The notes beneath the pieces were generated by a model, which was not told the origin of the DNA, ran no database searches, and saw only the letters and a program-made list of their open reading frames with translations. 64,000 bases of DNA from Campylobacter sp. CCUG 57310 (lineage in GTDB: Bacteria > Campylobacterota > Campylobacteria > Campylobacterales > Campylobacteraceae). The position numbers were made by a program, and so were the translations under genes. Positions 45,999 through 56,431 of the stretch are shown piece by piece (the stretch's first letter is position 1; each line of letters opens with the position of its first letter). The stretch covers positions 930,001 to 994,000 of the forward strand of contig NZ_CP053845.1 in the NCBI RefSeq assembly GCF_013201975.1. The letters are read 5' to 3'.

Positions 45999-48557
45999 AT
46001 GAACAGACAAAGACGAGATGTTTTAAAATTCGGCGCGCTTTTAGCAGGAGCTCCGCTAATTTCAAAGGTTGCAGCTACGAATTTGCTTGCAGATGAGCTA
46101 AATTCCGGTCTTGTTAAAAACGGCACGGTAAATACCGCAGCTCACTGGGGTATGCTAAAAGTAGAGGTTAAAGACGGAAGGATCGTCGGCTCAAACCCTA
46201 TCCAAAAGACAAGCGATATACCAAATCCGCTTCAAAATTTTACCGCCGATATGGTATATAAAAGTCGCATAAGATATCCGATGGTACGCAAAAGCTATCT
46301 GATGGATCCAAACAATCCAAAACCGGAACTTAGAGGTAAAGACGAGTGGGTTAGGGTAAGATATGAAGACGCGATCAAGCTTGTGGCCAGAGAGCTTAAA
46401 AAGACGAGAAAAGAAAAAGGAATTCAAAGCGTATTTGCGGGAAGCTACGGCTGGAAATCAAGCGGAAACGTGCATAATTCCAGAATTTTGCTTCATAGAT
46501 TTATGAATTTAAGCGGCGGATTTGTGGGACACCTTGGCGATTATTCCACAGGAGCAAGCCAAGTCATAATGCCTCATGTTATGGGAAGTATTGAGGTTTA
46601 TGAGCAGCAAACCAGCTGGCCACTTATACTTGAGCACTCAAAAGTAGTCGTTATCTGGGGAGCAAACCCTCTAAACACGCTTAGGATAGCTTGGACGAGT
46701 ACTGATGAGCAAGGCTTTAAATACCTTGAAGAGCTTAAAAAATCAGGCAAAAAAGTAATAATCATCGATCCGATTAAGAGCGAGACGGCTCAATATTTTG
46801 ATAAGGCTCAGTGGGTAACTCCGCTTCCAAATACCGATACTGCGATGATGCTTGGTATGATGCACTACTTATACACAAGCGATAAATACGATAAAGAGTT
46901 TATCTCGACTTATACGGTCGGCTTTGATAAATTCCTTCCTTATCTGCTAGGTAAGACGGACGGAGTGGCAAAAGATTTGGATTGGGCGAGCAAAATTTGC
47001 GGACTTAAAGCGTCTCTTATCAAAGAGCTTGCAGATACCTTTATGAATAACCGCACTATGCTAATGAGCGGTTGGGGTATGCAAAGAGCTCATCACGGCG
47101 AGCAACCTCACTGGGCTATGGTAACTCTAGCTGCTATGCTGGGTCAGATCGGACTTCCGGGCGGCGGCTTTGGCTTAAGTTATCATTACTCAAACGGCGG
47201 TGCTCCTACTTGCAAAGGCGGAGTAATCGGCGGTATGAATAGTGCAAGTTTAGGATTTTTCAATGAAGAGGGTGAATTTATCGGTACAAATACGGGAAGC
47301 TTTGATAAAAATGGTCGCTTTATAGCTAAACCTGTAGCGGCAAGCGGCACTGGTCAAAGTTGGCTTTCAAAAGCAACCGAATATGTATTCCCATTAGCTA
47401 GGATAGCCGACGCATTGCTAAATCCGGGTAAAGTTATAGATCACAACGGTAAGAAGATAACATATCCTGATATAGACTTTATCTACTGGGTCGGCGGCAA
47501 TCCATTCTGCCACCATCAAGATACAAACACTCTTGTAAAAGCTTGGCAAAAACCTCGCACCATCGTCGTAAATGAGCCTTACTGGACACCGACAGCAAAG
47601 ATGGCTGATATCGTGTTCCCAACTACAACGGCTTATGAGAGAAACGACATCACGATGACGGGCGATTACTCAAATATGAACATCGTCCCTATGAAACAAG
47701 TCGTTGAAAAATTTGAAGAGTCAAGAGACGACTATCAAATTTTTAGCGATCTTTGCAAGGCTTACGCTAAAAATCTAGTCGTAGCATATACCGATAACGG
47801 CAAAAACGAATTTGACTGGATCAAAGAGTACTATGACGCAGCTTATAATCAAGTAATCTCAGTGCCTGATTTAGTAACTGATATGAAACCGTTTAATGAA
47901 TTCTGGGCCGCAAATGAGCCTGTTACATTTGCTTCTACTCCGGAGAGTGATCAATGGATAAGACACGGCGAATTTAGAGAAGATCCTATCCTAAACGCAC
48001 TGGGAACGCCGTCGGGTCTTATAGAAATTTACTCAGAAACTATCGAAAAGATGGGATATGACGACTGCAAAGCTCACCCTATGTGGTTTGAGCCTATTGA
48101 GTGGCTGGGTATGAAGGATAAGCCTGCTAAATTCCATATGATAAGCGCTCACCCTGCAGATAGACTTCACTCGCAGCTAAGCAATACGAGCATCCGCGAC
48201 AATTACGCAGTGGCAAATCGTGAACCGATCTGGATAAACGAAAAAGACGCTAAAGAACTTGGCATAAAAGACGGTGATTTGGTGCGAGTGTTTAACGCCA
48301 GAGGAGAAGCGTTAGCCGGTGCGGTCGTAACTAAAAACATATCAAGAAACGTTGTAAGGCTTTGCGAGGGCGCTTGGTATGATCCTGATATGAACGGACT
48401 TTGCAAAAACGGCTCTGCAAACGCACTAACCATAGATATACCGACCAGCAAGCTTGCAAACGGCAATATAGCTCATACGGCTCTGGTAAATATCGAGAAA
48501 TTTACCGGCGTTGCTCCTAAACTAACTGCATTTAGCGATCCGAAATTCGCTATGTGA
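45999..48557 (+). CDS. torA: Molybdopterin TMAO/DMSO/biotin sulfoxide reductase
   Basis: Periplasmic terminal reductase of the DMSO reductase family, 852 residues. The N-terminal twin-arginine signal QRRDVLKFGALLAGAPLIS exports the folded, cofactor-bound enzyme. There is no N-terminal Fe-S cysteine motif, which places it in the TorA/BisC/DorA subgroup. The Mo-ligand serine is S183 in GHLGDYSTGASQVIMPH, and cofactor-binding WGANPLNTLR, VVNEPYWTPTAKMADIVFP and RLHSQLSNTSIRDNY follow. Substrate (TMAO, DMSO, methionine or biotin sulfoxide) cannot be decided. Works with the cytochrome c upstream; terminator after. Confidence 0.92.
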   Translation: MNRQRRDVLKFGALLAGAPLISKVAATNLLADELNSGLVKNGTVNTAAHWGMLKVEVKDGRIVGSNPIQKTSDIPNPLQNFTADMVYKSRIRYPMVRKSYLMDPNNPKPELRGKDEWVRVRYEDAIKLVARELKKTRKEKGIQSVFAGSYGWKSSGNVHNSRILLHRFMNLSGGFVGHLGDYSTGASQVIMPHVMGSIEVYEQQTSWPLILEHSKVVVIWGANPLNTLRIAWTSTDEQGFKYLEELKKSGKKVIIIDPIKSETAQYFDKAQWVTPLPNTDTAMMLGMMHYLYTSDKYDKEFISTYTVGFDKFLPYLLGKTDGVAKDLDWASKICGLKASLIKELADTFMNNRTMLMSGWGMQRAHHGEQPHWAMVTLAAMLGQIGLPGGGFGLSYHYSNGGAPTCKGGVIGGMNSASLGFFNEEGEFIGTNTGSFDKNGRFIAKPVAASGTGQSWLSKATEYVFPLARIADALLNPGKVIDHNGKKITYPDIDFIYWVGGNPFCHHQDTNTLVKAWQKPRTIVVNEPYWTPTAKMADIVFPTTTAYERNDITMTGDYSNMNIVPMKQVVEKFEESRDDYQIFSDLCKAYAKNLVVAYTDNGKNEFDWIKEYYDAAYNQVISVPDLVTDMKPFNEFWAANEPVTFASTPESDQWIRHGEFREDPILNALGTPSGLIEIYSETIEKMGYDDCKAHPMWFEPIEWLGMKDKPAKFHMISAHPADRLHSQLSNTSIRDNYAVANREPIWINEKDAKELGIKDGDLVRVFNARGEALAGAVVTKNISRNVVRLCEGAWYDPDMNGLCKNGSANALTIDIPTSKLANGNIAHTALVNIEKFTGVAPKLTAFSDPKFAM

Positions 48558-48563
48558 TATCCA

Positions 48564-48593
48564 AATTCTACCGCTTTATTCGGCGGTAGAATT
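48564..48593 (+). terminator. Terminator after torA
   Basis: AATTCTACCGC and GCGGTAGAATT form an 11-bp stem with an 8-nt loop, 7 nt after the stop, followed by TATCTTTTT. It may also serve the convergent ogt. Confidence 0.78.
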
Positions 48594-48631
48594 TATCTTT
48601 TTAAAATTTAGTTATTCATAGTTGTCAAAAT

Positions 48632-49090
48632 TTACAAATTCTCTTTTTCCAAATTCAGTAAAAACTCCTTTGTTTTTAAGCCTTCTCCACCTGAGTATCC
48701 GCCAAGTGAATTGCCGGCTACTACTCTGTGGCATGGGATGATGACAGGGATTTTATTTTTGCCGTTTGCAGAGCCAACCGCACGGCAAGCCTTTGGGTTG
48801 TCTATGTTTTTAGCTAGCTGGGCGTAGGTCACTCTCTTTCCGTAAGGAATTTTAAGCAGCGCTTCATATACGCTTTTTTGAAAAGGAGTGCCTGAAATTT
48901 GAAATTTGCATTTAAACTCGCGTAAATTTCCTTTGAAATACTCATCAAGCTCTTTTAAACAAAGCTTTAAATTTTCATCTTTAACCTCTGTTTTTACAAA
49001 TTTATCCACGAAATTTAGCTCGCAAATTCCGTTTTCGTCTGCGCAAATTTCTAAGATGCCGATAGGGGATTTTAAGTAGGCTTTTTGCAA
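48632..49090 (-). CDS. ogt: Methylated-DNA-protein-cysteine methyltransferase
   Basis: Suicide repair protein that takes the methyl group from O6-methylguanine onto its own cysteine. The 152 residues include GTPFQKSVYEALLKIPYGKR, ACRAVGSANGKNKIPVIIPC with active cysteine in PCHRVVAGNSLGGYSGG. Typical Ogt size, no Ada regulatory domain. The gene is convergent to torA and divergent from acnB; the 130-nt gap to acnB carries both promoters. From memory ogt also neighbours acnB in C. jejuni. Confidence 0.94.
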   Translation of the reverse strand: MQKAYLKSPIGILEICADENGICELNFVDKFVKTEVKDENLKLCLKELDEYFKGNLREFKCKFQISGTPFQKSVYEALLKIPYGKRVTYAQLAKNIDNPKACRAVGSANGKNKIPVIIPCHRVVAGNSLGGYSGGEGLKTKEFLLNLEKENL

Positions 49091-49225
49091 ATTTACTCCT
49101 TTTGATTTCGTATCCTTAAATTTAGCAAATTTTAGTTTAGTTTCTTATACGTTTTTGGATAAAATAGGACTAAATAGTTAAAATTTGCAGCTTATTTACC
49201 TTAAGCAAATAACAAAGGATAAGTG

Positions 49226-51781
49226 ATGGATTTTTTTAAAGAGTATGAAAAACACGTTGATGAAAGGGCATTGCTCGGTGTTCCACCGCTTGCTTTAAGC
49301 GTAGAGCAGACAAAGCAAGTTTGCGAGCTTTTAAAAGCGGGCGATAAAAGGCAACCCGAGCTTATAAATTTGCTTGCTACTAGAGTAAATCCGGGCGTTG
49401 ATGATGCGGCTAAGGTAAAGGCTGAATTTTTAAACGAGATTATAAATCACGATGTTAAGATCGCTGGCATTGATAAGCTAAGCGCGGTAAGCATGCTAAA
49501 GCCTATGCTTGGGGGATATAGCGTGATCGTGCTTATAGCCTCGCTTCAAAACAGCGATAAATCCGTAGCAAAAGCCGCCTGTGAGGTGCTTAAAGAGACG
49601 ATTTTCGTGCATGATTATTTTAACGACGTGCTAAATTTAAGCAAAAGTAACGAATTTGCTAGGGAAGTTATGATCTCATGGGCGAATGCAGAGTGGTTTT
49701 TATCGCGTAAGCCGCTTGATGAGGTGATAAAGGCGGTTGTATTTAAGGTGCCAGGAGAAACGAACACCGATGATCTAAGCCCTGCAAGCGAGGCATTTAC
49801 TCGCTCTGATATCCCGCTTCATGCTAATGCGATGCTCATTAGAAGGCAGCTGGGAAGCCTTGAGAAGATAGCTGAGCTTAAAAAAAGCGGCCGTGAAGTA
49901 GTTTACGCGGGCGATGTAGTGGGAACCGGCTCAAGTAGAAAAAGCGGTATAAACTCCATCCAGTGGCATTTGGGGCGAGACATTGACGGCGTGCCAAACA
50001 AAAAAACAGGCGGCATAGTTATCGGCACGACTATCGCTCCGATATTTTTTAACACCGCAGAAGATAGCGGTGCACTACCTATAATCGCTGATGTAAGCTT
50101 GCTTGAGACGGGCGATGAGATTGAAATTTACCCGTATAAAGGTGAGATAGTGCAAGCGGGTAAGGTCGTAAGTCGCTTTACGCTTATGCCAAATACCCTA
50201 CTTGATGAAATTCGAGCAGGCGGGCGCGTACCGCTTATCATCGGTCGCGGGCTTTGCATGAAGGCTAGAGCGGCGTTAAATTTGGGAGATGAGCAGATAT
50301 TTACTAAGCCTACTCAGCCTAAGGATGATGGCGAATTTGGCTTTACTCTGGCTCAAAAGATAGTAGGCAAGGCGTGCGGCATAGAGGGCGTGCGGCCAAA
50401 TTCTTACGTTGAGCCTTTGACTTTAACCGTAGGTAGTCAAGATACCACGGGTCCGATGACAAGAGATGAGATAAAAGAGCTTGCAAGCCTTGGATTTTCG
50501 GCCGATTTTGTGCTTCAGAGCTTTTGTCATACGGCTGCTTATCCTAAGCCAAGCGATTCGATTACGCATAAGACTCTGCCGAAATTTATGAATTCTCGCG
50601 GCGGCGTTAGTCTAAAGCCAGGAGACGGCGTCATACACTCGTGGCTAAATCGCATGGTGCTTCCAGATACCCTTGGAACGGGTGGCGATAGCCATACGCG
50701 CTTTCCTATCGGCATAAGCTTTCCCGCAGGAAGCGGTCTTGTGGCGTTTGCTGCGGTGCTTGGCGTAATGCCTTTAAACATGCCCGAGTCCGTTTTAGTG
50801 CGCTTTAAAGGCAATTTTCAAAGAGGCGTTACTCTTAGAGATCTAGTAAATGCGATACCTTACTACGCCATTAAGCAAGGGCTACTAACCGTAGAAAAGA
50901 AAAACAAAAGAAACATCTTTGCAGGCAAAATTTTAGAGATCGAAGGGCTTGAGAGTCTAAAGGTAGAGCAGGCTTTTGAGCTAAGCGACGCTTCAGCTGA
51001 ACGCTCCGCAGCTGCCTGTGTGGTGGCTCTTGATAAAGCGCCTGTGATAGAGTACATAAGATCAAACATAACTCTCATCGAAGCGATGATAAAGGCAGGG
51101 TATGAAAGCAGGGCGACTCTTGAGCGAAGAGCTAACAAGATGCGCGAGTGGCTGGCAAATCCAACCCTCCTAAAAGCCGATAGTAACGCCAAGTACACTG
51201 AAGTGATAGAGATAAATTTAGACGAGATAACCGAGCCGATACTTGCTTGTCCGAACGATCCTGATGACGTGGCGACTCTTAGTGAAATTTTAGCCGATGA
51301 AAGACGTGCCAAGAATATCGATGAGGTCTTTGTGGGAAGCTGCATGACAAATATCGGACACTACCGCGCTTTAGCCGAAGTGTTAAGAGGCGAGGGCGAG
51401 ATACCTACGCGCCTTTGGGTTGTGCCGCCTACGAAGATGGATAAGGATAAGCTTGAGCGCGAGGGGTACTATGACGTGTTTAGAAGTGTAAAAGCTCACA
51501 TAGAAGTGCCCGGCTGCTCGCTTTGTATGGGAAATCAAGCGCGAGTCAAGGATAACGCCGTGGTCTTTTCAACCTCGACCAGAAATTTTGACAACCGAAT
51601 GGGGCTTGGCGCAAAGGTTTATCTTGGAAGCGCGGAACTTGCTGCGGTTTGCGCTCTACTTGGAAGACTTCCGAGCGTGGAGGAGTATATGAGGATAGTT
51701 CCTGAAAGAATCGCAGGCAAAGAGGATGAAATTTACAGATATCTAAATTTTAATGAGATAGAGAATTTTAAGATAGATTAA
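49226..51781 (+). CDS. acnB: Bifunctional aconitate hydratase 2 / 2-methylisocitrate dehydratase
   Basis: TCA-cycle enzyme isomerising citrate and isocitrate with a 4Fe-4S cluster. The protein is 851 residues, AcnB type (domains in the order HEAT-like, 4, 1-2-3). AcnB-specific pieces are [60 protein letters not shown], and the cluster cysteines in SFCHTAAYP and [17 protein letters not shown] at 49226 follows AAAGGATA; the GTG one codon earlier is less likely. The terminal region (residues 735-845) completes domain 3. AcnB apo-protein also binds mRNA in other bacteria. Confidence 0.95.
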   Translation: MDFFKEYEKHVDERALLGVPPLALSVEQTKQVCELLKAGDKRQPELINLLATRVNPGVDDAAKVKAEFLNEIINHDVKIAGIDKLSAVSMLKPMLGGYSVIVLIASLQNSDKSVAKAACEVLKETIFVHDYFNDVLNLSKSNEFAREVMISWANAEWFLSRKPLDEVIKAVVFKVPGETNTDDLSPASEAFTRSDIPLHANAMLIRRQLGSLEKIAELKKSGREVVYAGDVVGTGSSRKSGINSIQWHLGRDIDGVPNKKTGGIVIGTTIAPIFFNTAEDSGALPIIADVSLLETGDEIEIYPYKGEIVQAGKVVSRFTLMPNTLLDEIRAGGRVPLIIGRGLCMKARAALNLGDEQIFTKPTQPKDDGEFGFTLAQKIVGKACGIEGVRPNSYVEPLTLTVGSQDTTGPMTRDEIKELASLGFSADFVLQSFCHTAAYPKPSDSITHKTLPKFMNSRGGVSLKPGDGVIHSWLNRMVLPDTLGTGGDSHTRFPIGISFPAGSGLVAFAAVLGVMPLNMPESVLVRFKGNFQRGVTLRDLVNAIPYYAIKQGLLTVEKKNKRNIFAGKILEIEGLESLKVEQAFELSDASAERSAAACVVALDKAPVIEYIRSNITLIEAMIKAGYESRATLERRANKMREWLANPTLLKADSNAKYTEVIEINLDEITEPILACPNDPDDVATLSEILADERRAKNIDEVFVGSCMTNIGHYRALAEVLRGEGEIPTRLWVVPPTKMDKDKLEREGYYDVFRSVKAHIEVPGCSLCMGNQARVKDNAVVFSTSTRNFDNRMGLGAKVYLGSAELAAVCALLGRLPSVEEYMRIVPERIAGKEDEIYRYLNFNEIENFKID

Positions 51782-51797
51782 ATTCCGATTTAAGCGG

Positions 51798-52483
51798 GTG
51801 AATTTGCGAATTTGCTTGCTTAAAGATAAAGGACTAATATGCATCCCCGCAACTCCTTTTTTTATAATCCTAATACTTCTTATCGTAACTTTCTTTATGG
51901 CTATAATAATTCCTAAAGGTATACGTAAACTAAGAGCGCTTCTTATATGGTTTTTAGTGTTTTTTGGGGGTTTGTTGGTAATTTGGATTGTTGGGTATTA
52001 TTATAGCTATAAGTATGCAAATATAAATATCTATGAAGAGCCTAGCATAAATGCTTATTATTCAGGAGAAAGAACTACTACTCAAGGCTTTCCTGTTTTA
52101 AATCAGGATACAGGCTATAATGCAACCGAAGATATAGCCTTTAAAATGCTAATGAATGGCAGTTTAGACTATATAGATTATAAAGTTAAAAGCGATAACG
52201 ATGCTTATAACGGTAAGTATATTAGAGTTTATGTGGATAATAATATATCGAAAGATTGTTATATCTCTCCAAGACTTGATTTGATTAAGTTTATGAAAGA
52301 CCAGAAAGTAACATATCAAGAAGTAAATGTATTTTTTAACGAACTGCATTCAAGCAAAAAAGTGAGAAGCAAATATTTGAAGAGATAAAACGACTAATAC
52401 AAGATAGAAATGATACAGATGATTATGCTCCGCGAAGAGTATTTAGTTATATATCTGAAACAATAAAAACATTAATATTTTAA
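51798..52483 (+). pseudogene. Membrane protein gene interrupted by homopolymer frameshift(s)
   Basis: A GTG-started frame (51798-52388) encodes 196 residues: one or two membrane helices (FFIILILLIVTFFMAIII and LLIWFLVFFGGLLVIWIVGY), then a soluble domain (INIYEEPSINAYYSGERT, DNNISKDCYISPRLDLI). It stops after KVRSKYLKR. If A6 at 52356-52361 had one more A, the frame would run on as SEKQIFEEIKRLIQDRN and end SYISETIKTLIF at 52483. At the 5' end a good AAAGGA site and ATG (51839) sit out of frame before T7 (51857-51863), as if a second slip exists. No family recognised. Could be phase variation, decay or sequence error. Confidence 0.6.
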
Positions 52484-53460
52484 AAGCTTCTTAGCTTTAT
52501 TGTTGTATTGCCTAATTGCCAAATAATACATCAATATTCATGTATTCAGTCTCGCAAAATAATTAATATCAGTTTTGGTTCTTGGAATTGCCTGATGCGG
52601 TTTTTTAAGTATATATCTTGTCCATTGTCAACTTCATAAGTTTAGTTGATTTATTTTTTAGATTTGTTATATTGTAATTTAGTTTTCAAACATTCTATAA
52701 CTATATTGTTTTGAACTTTTAACTTCTGTTGCCATCTTTTGGCTTATGATAGTATTTGCAACACATTGAGAGTTATTTGTCAAGATTGCAGAAATATCTG
52801 ATAAATTTCATTGTTGGCTAATTTAAATTTCGCCAAGTTTATAAACAGCGGAAGCGATAGAAGATAGAAGTGATATTGTTAACCGATAGTACATCCGGAG
52901 TAGTCAAATCTGGAATAACATCTTTATAAGGATATTCCTCTTATTTGTAATATTTGGTTTAAAGCTCTCTTTGTTTGAACTTTTTGATTTATTTACGGTT
53001 TTGCTAAATACTATTAGCAAAAGTTTTGTTAAAATCCACCGGAAGTAAAACTACCAAAAAGAGCTTTAAATAAAGCATGAGTTTTAAGAAATTTTAAACT
53101 TTTATCAGAAAATCCAAAAAGCTCTTGTTATGATACTTTCTCTTGATTTAATTTAAAGAGAATTGGAAATATTGCCAGAATTATTATCCTCAATAATATT
53201 GTTAGGAATAAATGTGCTTGTAAAAAACTGCAGATAATAAAATACACAATCATTGAAAAGCTTAATAGTTTATAATAAATAACAAATCAGCTGACTGAAT
53301 TTAGTATAAAAAGCAATTTGATAGACTCTATCATCTAATTACTGACTGTCCTTTAAAAAGCCAAAAGAGTTGTTCTGTATAAAGAAATCTTTTCCGATGG
53401 CAACTCCCTAAGGTAAAAAAAGTCTATGGTATAATTTCCAATTGTACCAAATTTTAAGGA
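52484..53460 (-). pseudogene. Decayed coding relic, family unknown
   Basis: No intact gene lies between 52484 and 53663. On the minus strand from about 53460 down to 52484, stretches read like degraded protein in shifting frames with stops: IGKDFFIQNNSFGFLKDSQ, LDDRVYQIAFYTKF, EDNNSGNISNSL, EYPYKDVIPDLTTPDVLSVN, ISAILTNNSQCVANTIISQK, VKSSKQYSYRMFEN. The density of such stretches exceeds that in neighbouring spacers. I do not recognise the family. One 9-bp hairpin (TTTTGCTAA/TTAGCAAAA, 52999-53022) is also present. The plus strand shows no comparable text. Confidence 0.4.
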
Positions 53461-53663
53461 GTTAAGATTTAAATTTATAAAGTTCTTAAACTCATAATGT
53501 AGTATAAAATAACTTAAATTATTTGTAGAGATTTTGCAATTAATTATGAAAGGTGTAATTGGAAATCAATATATAAAAATATATATTTAGATTTTTGATT
53601 TGTTAAATAACTCTAAAAGATTATTTAAAATTTTTAAGTTGAAATTTAAAAATAAGGATAAAA

Positions 53664-54524
53664 ATGAAAGGCATAGTCTATCTAAACGGCGAATTTATGG
53701 ATGCAAACGAGGCAAAAGTAAGTGCATTTGATAGGGGGTTTATATTTGGCGACGGAATTTATGAAGTAGTGCCCGTACTTGGCGGCAAGCTTGTGGATAA
53801 AGATGGATTTTGGCAGAGGTTTGAGCAGAGTTTGGCTGCGATAGAGCTTAGTTTGCCTTGTGAAAAATCTAAATTTGAAGAAATTTTAAACGAGGTCATA
53901 TCAAGAAATTCATTAAAAGAGGGCGGAGTGTATATGCAGATAACCAGAGGCGTTGCCGATAGGGACTTTTGCTTTATCAAAAATTTAGAGCCTACCTGCT
54001 TCATATTTTGTTACGAAAAAGAGATCATAAATAATCCAGACGCGATAAACGGCATCAGTGTAGTAAGTGTCGAAGATATCCGCTGGAAACGCAGAGATAT
54101 CAAGTCTATCTCGCTTTTAGCTCAGTGCTATGCAAAGGAGCAAGCCGTAAAAAAGGGCGCTTACGAGGGATTTATGGTTGAAGATGGCTTGGTGACCGAA
54201 GCTACAAGCTCAAGCGCTTTTATCATCAAAGATGATGTCTTGATAACCAAGCCTCTTTCAAATGAAATTTTGCCCGGAATTCGTAGAAAAGTAATTCTTG
54301 GATTTGCCGAGCAGGCGGGACTTAAGATAGAGCAACGTGCCTTTAGTATGGATGATGTTTATAATGCCGATGAGGTTTTTATTTCCGCAGCTACGCTTTT
54401 GCTTTTACCTGTCATAAGTGCTGACGGAAGAGCGATAAACGGTGGAAAAGTTGGCAAATATGCGCCAAAACTAAGACAAATGTATGTAGATAAGCTTAAA
54501 AAAGAGATTGAAAATTATAATTGA
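53664..54524 (+). CDS. dat: D-amino-acid transaminase (class IV aminotransferase)
   Basis: PLP enzyme of 286 residues that interconverts D-alanine and D-glutamate, feeding peptidoglycan synthesis. Visible are VSAFDRGFIFGDGIYEVVPV at 20-39, the PLP lysine K147 in WKRRDIKSISLLAQCYAKEQ, GFMVEDGLVTEATSSSAFII and EILPGIRRKVIL. The RWKRRDIKS pattern is closer to D-amino-acid transaminase than to branched-chain (IlvE) enzymes. ATG behind AAGGATAAAA. It is an intact gene between two decayed zones, which may hint at selection or separate acquisition. Confidence 0.88.
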   Translation: MKGIVYLNGEFMDANEAKVSAFDRGFIFGDGIYEVVPVLGGKLVDKDGFWQRFEQSLAAIELSLPCEKSKFEEILNEVISRNSLKEGGVYMQITRGVADRDFCFIKNLEPTCFIFCYEKEIINNPDAINGISVVSVEDIRWKRRDIKSISLLAQCYAKEQAVKKGAYEGFMVEDGLVTEATSSSAFIIKDDVLITKPLSNEILPGIRRKVILGFAEQAGLKIEQRAFSMDDVYNADEVFISAATLLLLPVISADGRAINGGKVGKYAPKLRQMYVDKLKKEIENYN

Positions 54525-55190
54525 ACTTTTATGATCATAAAAAAGATCGAGTTTAAATTAAAAATTTTAAAACCGTTTTTTTGAGCTAATGAGGTACGAG
54601 CGATGTTTTTTGGTTTAATCTTAAGTGTAATTTTGAAGCATCGCTTTAATTGCTTTTTTAATTGTATCAAAGATATTCTAAATACTTCGCTTATATAATT
54701 AATGATTAGAGTACATTTATAATGTAAGAATAAAATTTATCACAAACTAATTTTACAAGTCTATACTTTAAAACAAGTTAAACAATATTATTATATGCTC
54801 AAATGTGTGGCAATTATTGGTAAAATAGTATTTGTATATATAATGGCAATGATATAGTTTGTGAAATATTTTTATAGAGAGATGTTGGAACTATCGTTTG
54901 CTTTCTTGTGAGCTTTGATTATAAAAATAGCAGGAAGAAGAAAATTAAAAAAGATATAGATCTTCTAGGAACACACAAATGTTAAAACAAATTCGCGTAT
55001 AATAAGTCTTACAATATAGAGGAAAATGTTTTTGAAGATATTATAAAGGATTATATGTTCTATTAATATTAAGAAGTTTTAAAGTAGTTTGTAATTTTAA
55101 AAGGAATGGCAAAGTAAATTATGAAATTTAAATTGCTTGATTTGTATAAACACTAAAAAATAATTACTAAATAAAATACACAAGCAAAAT
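54525..55190 (+). other. AT-rich gap without supportable genes
   Basis: About 670 nt of very AT-rich DNA. A loose stem AGCGATG/CATCGCT (54599-54605 with 54639-54645, 33-nt loop) followed by TTTAATTGCTTTTTT may end the dat transcript. A short protein-like stretch (NIEENVFEDIIKDYMFY, near 55014-55064) is followed by stops; I cannot assign it. Otherwise I see nothing. Confidence 0.4.
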
Positions 55191-55215
55191 ATATAATGTT
55201 TTCATAATACCATTT

Positions 55216-55985
55216 AATGCAAAAAAGTATGCTGTATTAATGATAATCGCTACTGTTATGATGATGGTGCTGTTCATATGCCCCATACATACAAATTCTT
55301 TGGCTCTTTTTAGTGATATCTTTCGTATGTTTTCATGTGTTTGCGCCATCTTTGAGTTATTTTGCCATCTAGCTTAGCGAACAAGAGAAGCTAAAGAAAA
55401 GACTTTTGGTTTCCATAGGGCTTGATTTAAGTCTCTATTGCGATGGCGATTTTTTGTCGCACCTATCTTATATGAGGCAATTTGTAAGCTAATCCGACCT
55501 GGGCACATAGATACTAAAACACTTATAGTTATAGCGATTATTGAGCTTTTTGGTAAATGCCATAACGGGTCATATTTTTACTAAAAGCCGATATGGAAAA
55601 TATAAAATTATCTTTTTTATATGATGAGTGATTTTTTAAGCCCTGTAGGAGCAGTATTATCGTTTATTTTAAAGTGTGTATTTGAGCAGATAACCTGCTT
55701 GCATAGCCTCTTTTGGTCTTATTCTCCTATAAAGGCTAGCTTAAATATTTTGTTTGAAACTTTCCCTGTTAAGATTGATTAAGTTAAAATTTGATTGAAA
55801 GCCATGAAAAAGTGTTTCAAGTTCATGACTGCATATAGTTTAAATCATTTATAATATATATGGTTTTATTATAAGTAGCGAAGACGCTTTTAAATTCGGT
55901 CATATATCAAATAAGCTTTCTTTCAAACTTTTATATAATCAATATATGTCACTCGATATTTTAGCCATAATTCAGCGATATTGTC
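55216..55985 (+). pseudogene. Decayed cation diffusion facilitator (CDF) metal efflux gene
   Basis: The plus strand spells a CDF transporter in order: KKYAVLMIIATVMMMVLFIC (helix 1), TNSLALFSDIFRMFS (helix 2), EKTFGFHRA, YEAICKLIRPGHIDTKTLIV, ENIKLSFLY then MSDFLSPVGAV (helix 5), KASLNILFETFPVKID, EKVFQVHDC, and SSEDAFKFGHISNKLS. Lesions: TAG 55375, TGA 55423, frame changes near 55570, 55615 and 55808, TAA 55780, TGA 55792. The metal-binding HxxxD pairs are also lost (SDIFRMFSC for SDxxHMxSD; YMMSD for HxxSD). The remaining frame pieces are all below 60 codons. Such proteins export Zn, Co, Cd or Fe. Confidence 0.85.
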
Positions 55986-56431
55986 TTGAAAAAAATAAAA
56001 CAGCAACGGCTATAAAATTTTCGGATAAAAATTATCTTAATTTGTAGAATTTAAATTATCTTTTTTATTTTAGAAAAATCACTATTTTGTAGTAGTGTAG
56101 CTCTATTTTTGATAAAACTGATAATTGTTATTTAATTATAAAAACCTTAAGAATCTTTATAGTATGGGCTATTTTAAATATATTATTAATTATTTATTAA
56201 ATTTTTTAGTTAATTGTTATAATAAATGTTAAATAAGAAAAATAGTAGTAATATTATGGGATTGCATATGTAATATTATTTTTATTCTTTAGATAATACT
56301 TGAGATAATACTTGCGCCCTGTAATCACTAAAATTTATAACTGTTAATTAAAATATAGGCTTTGGCAAACTATAATTTAAAATATGCAAATATAGCAGAT
56401 TTACTAAATATCTAACTTAAAAGGAGAGAGT
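55986..56431 (+). other. Upstream region of the hydrogenase operon
   Basis: About 445 nt, mostly AT, with no gene. It includes a 12-bp perfect tandem repeat (56291-56314) and ends with an AAAAGGAGAGAG ribosome site before hydA. A promoter must lie here but no box is convincing; I see no FNR-type palindrome. Confidence 0.5.
56291..56314 (+). repeat. 12-bp direct repeat upstream of hydA
   Basis: AGATAATACTTG occurs twice in perfect tandem, about 118 nt before the hydA ATG. A spacing of 12 bp puts the copies about one helical turn apart, as in tandem regulator half-sites. Seen directly; function is a guess. Confidence 0.5.

Noticed and set aside
50863-51345. Minus-strand ORF of 160 codons inside acnB
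   Set aside because: Antisense shadow of acnB; the acnB frame carries the conserved domain.
55167-55349. Minus-strand ORF of 60 codons with a hydrophobic segment
   Set aside because: It is antisense to the N-terminal part of the CDF relic, whose plus-strand reading matches a known family.
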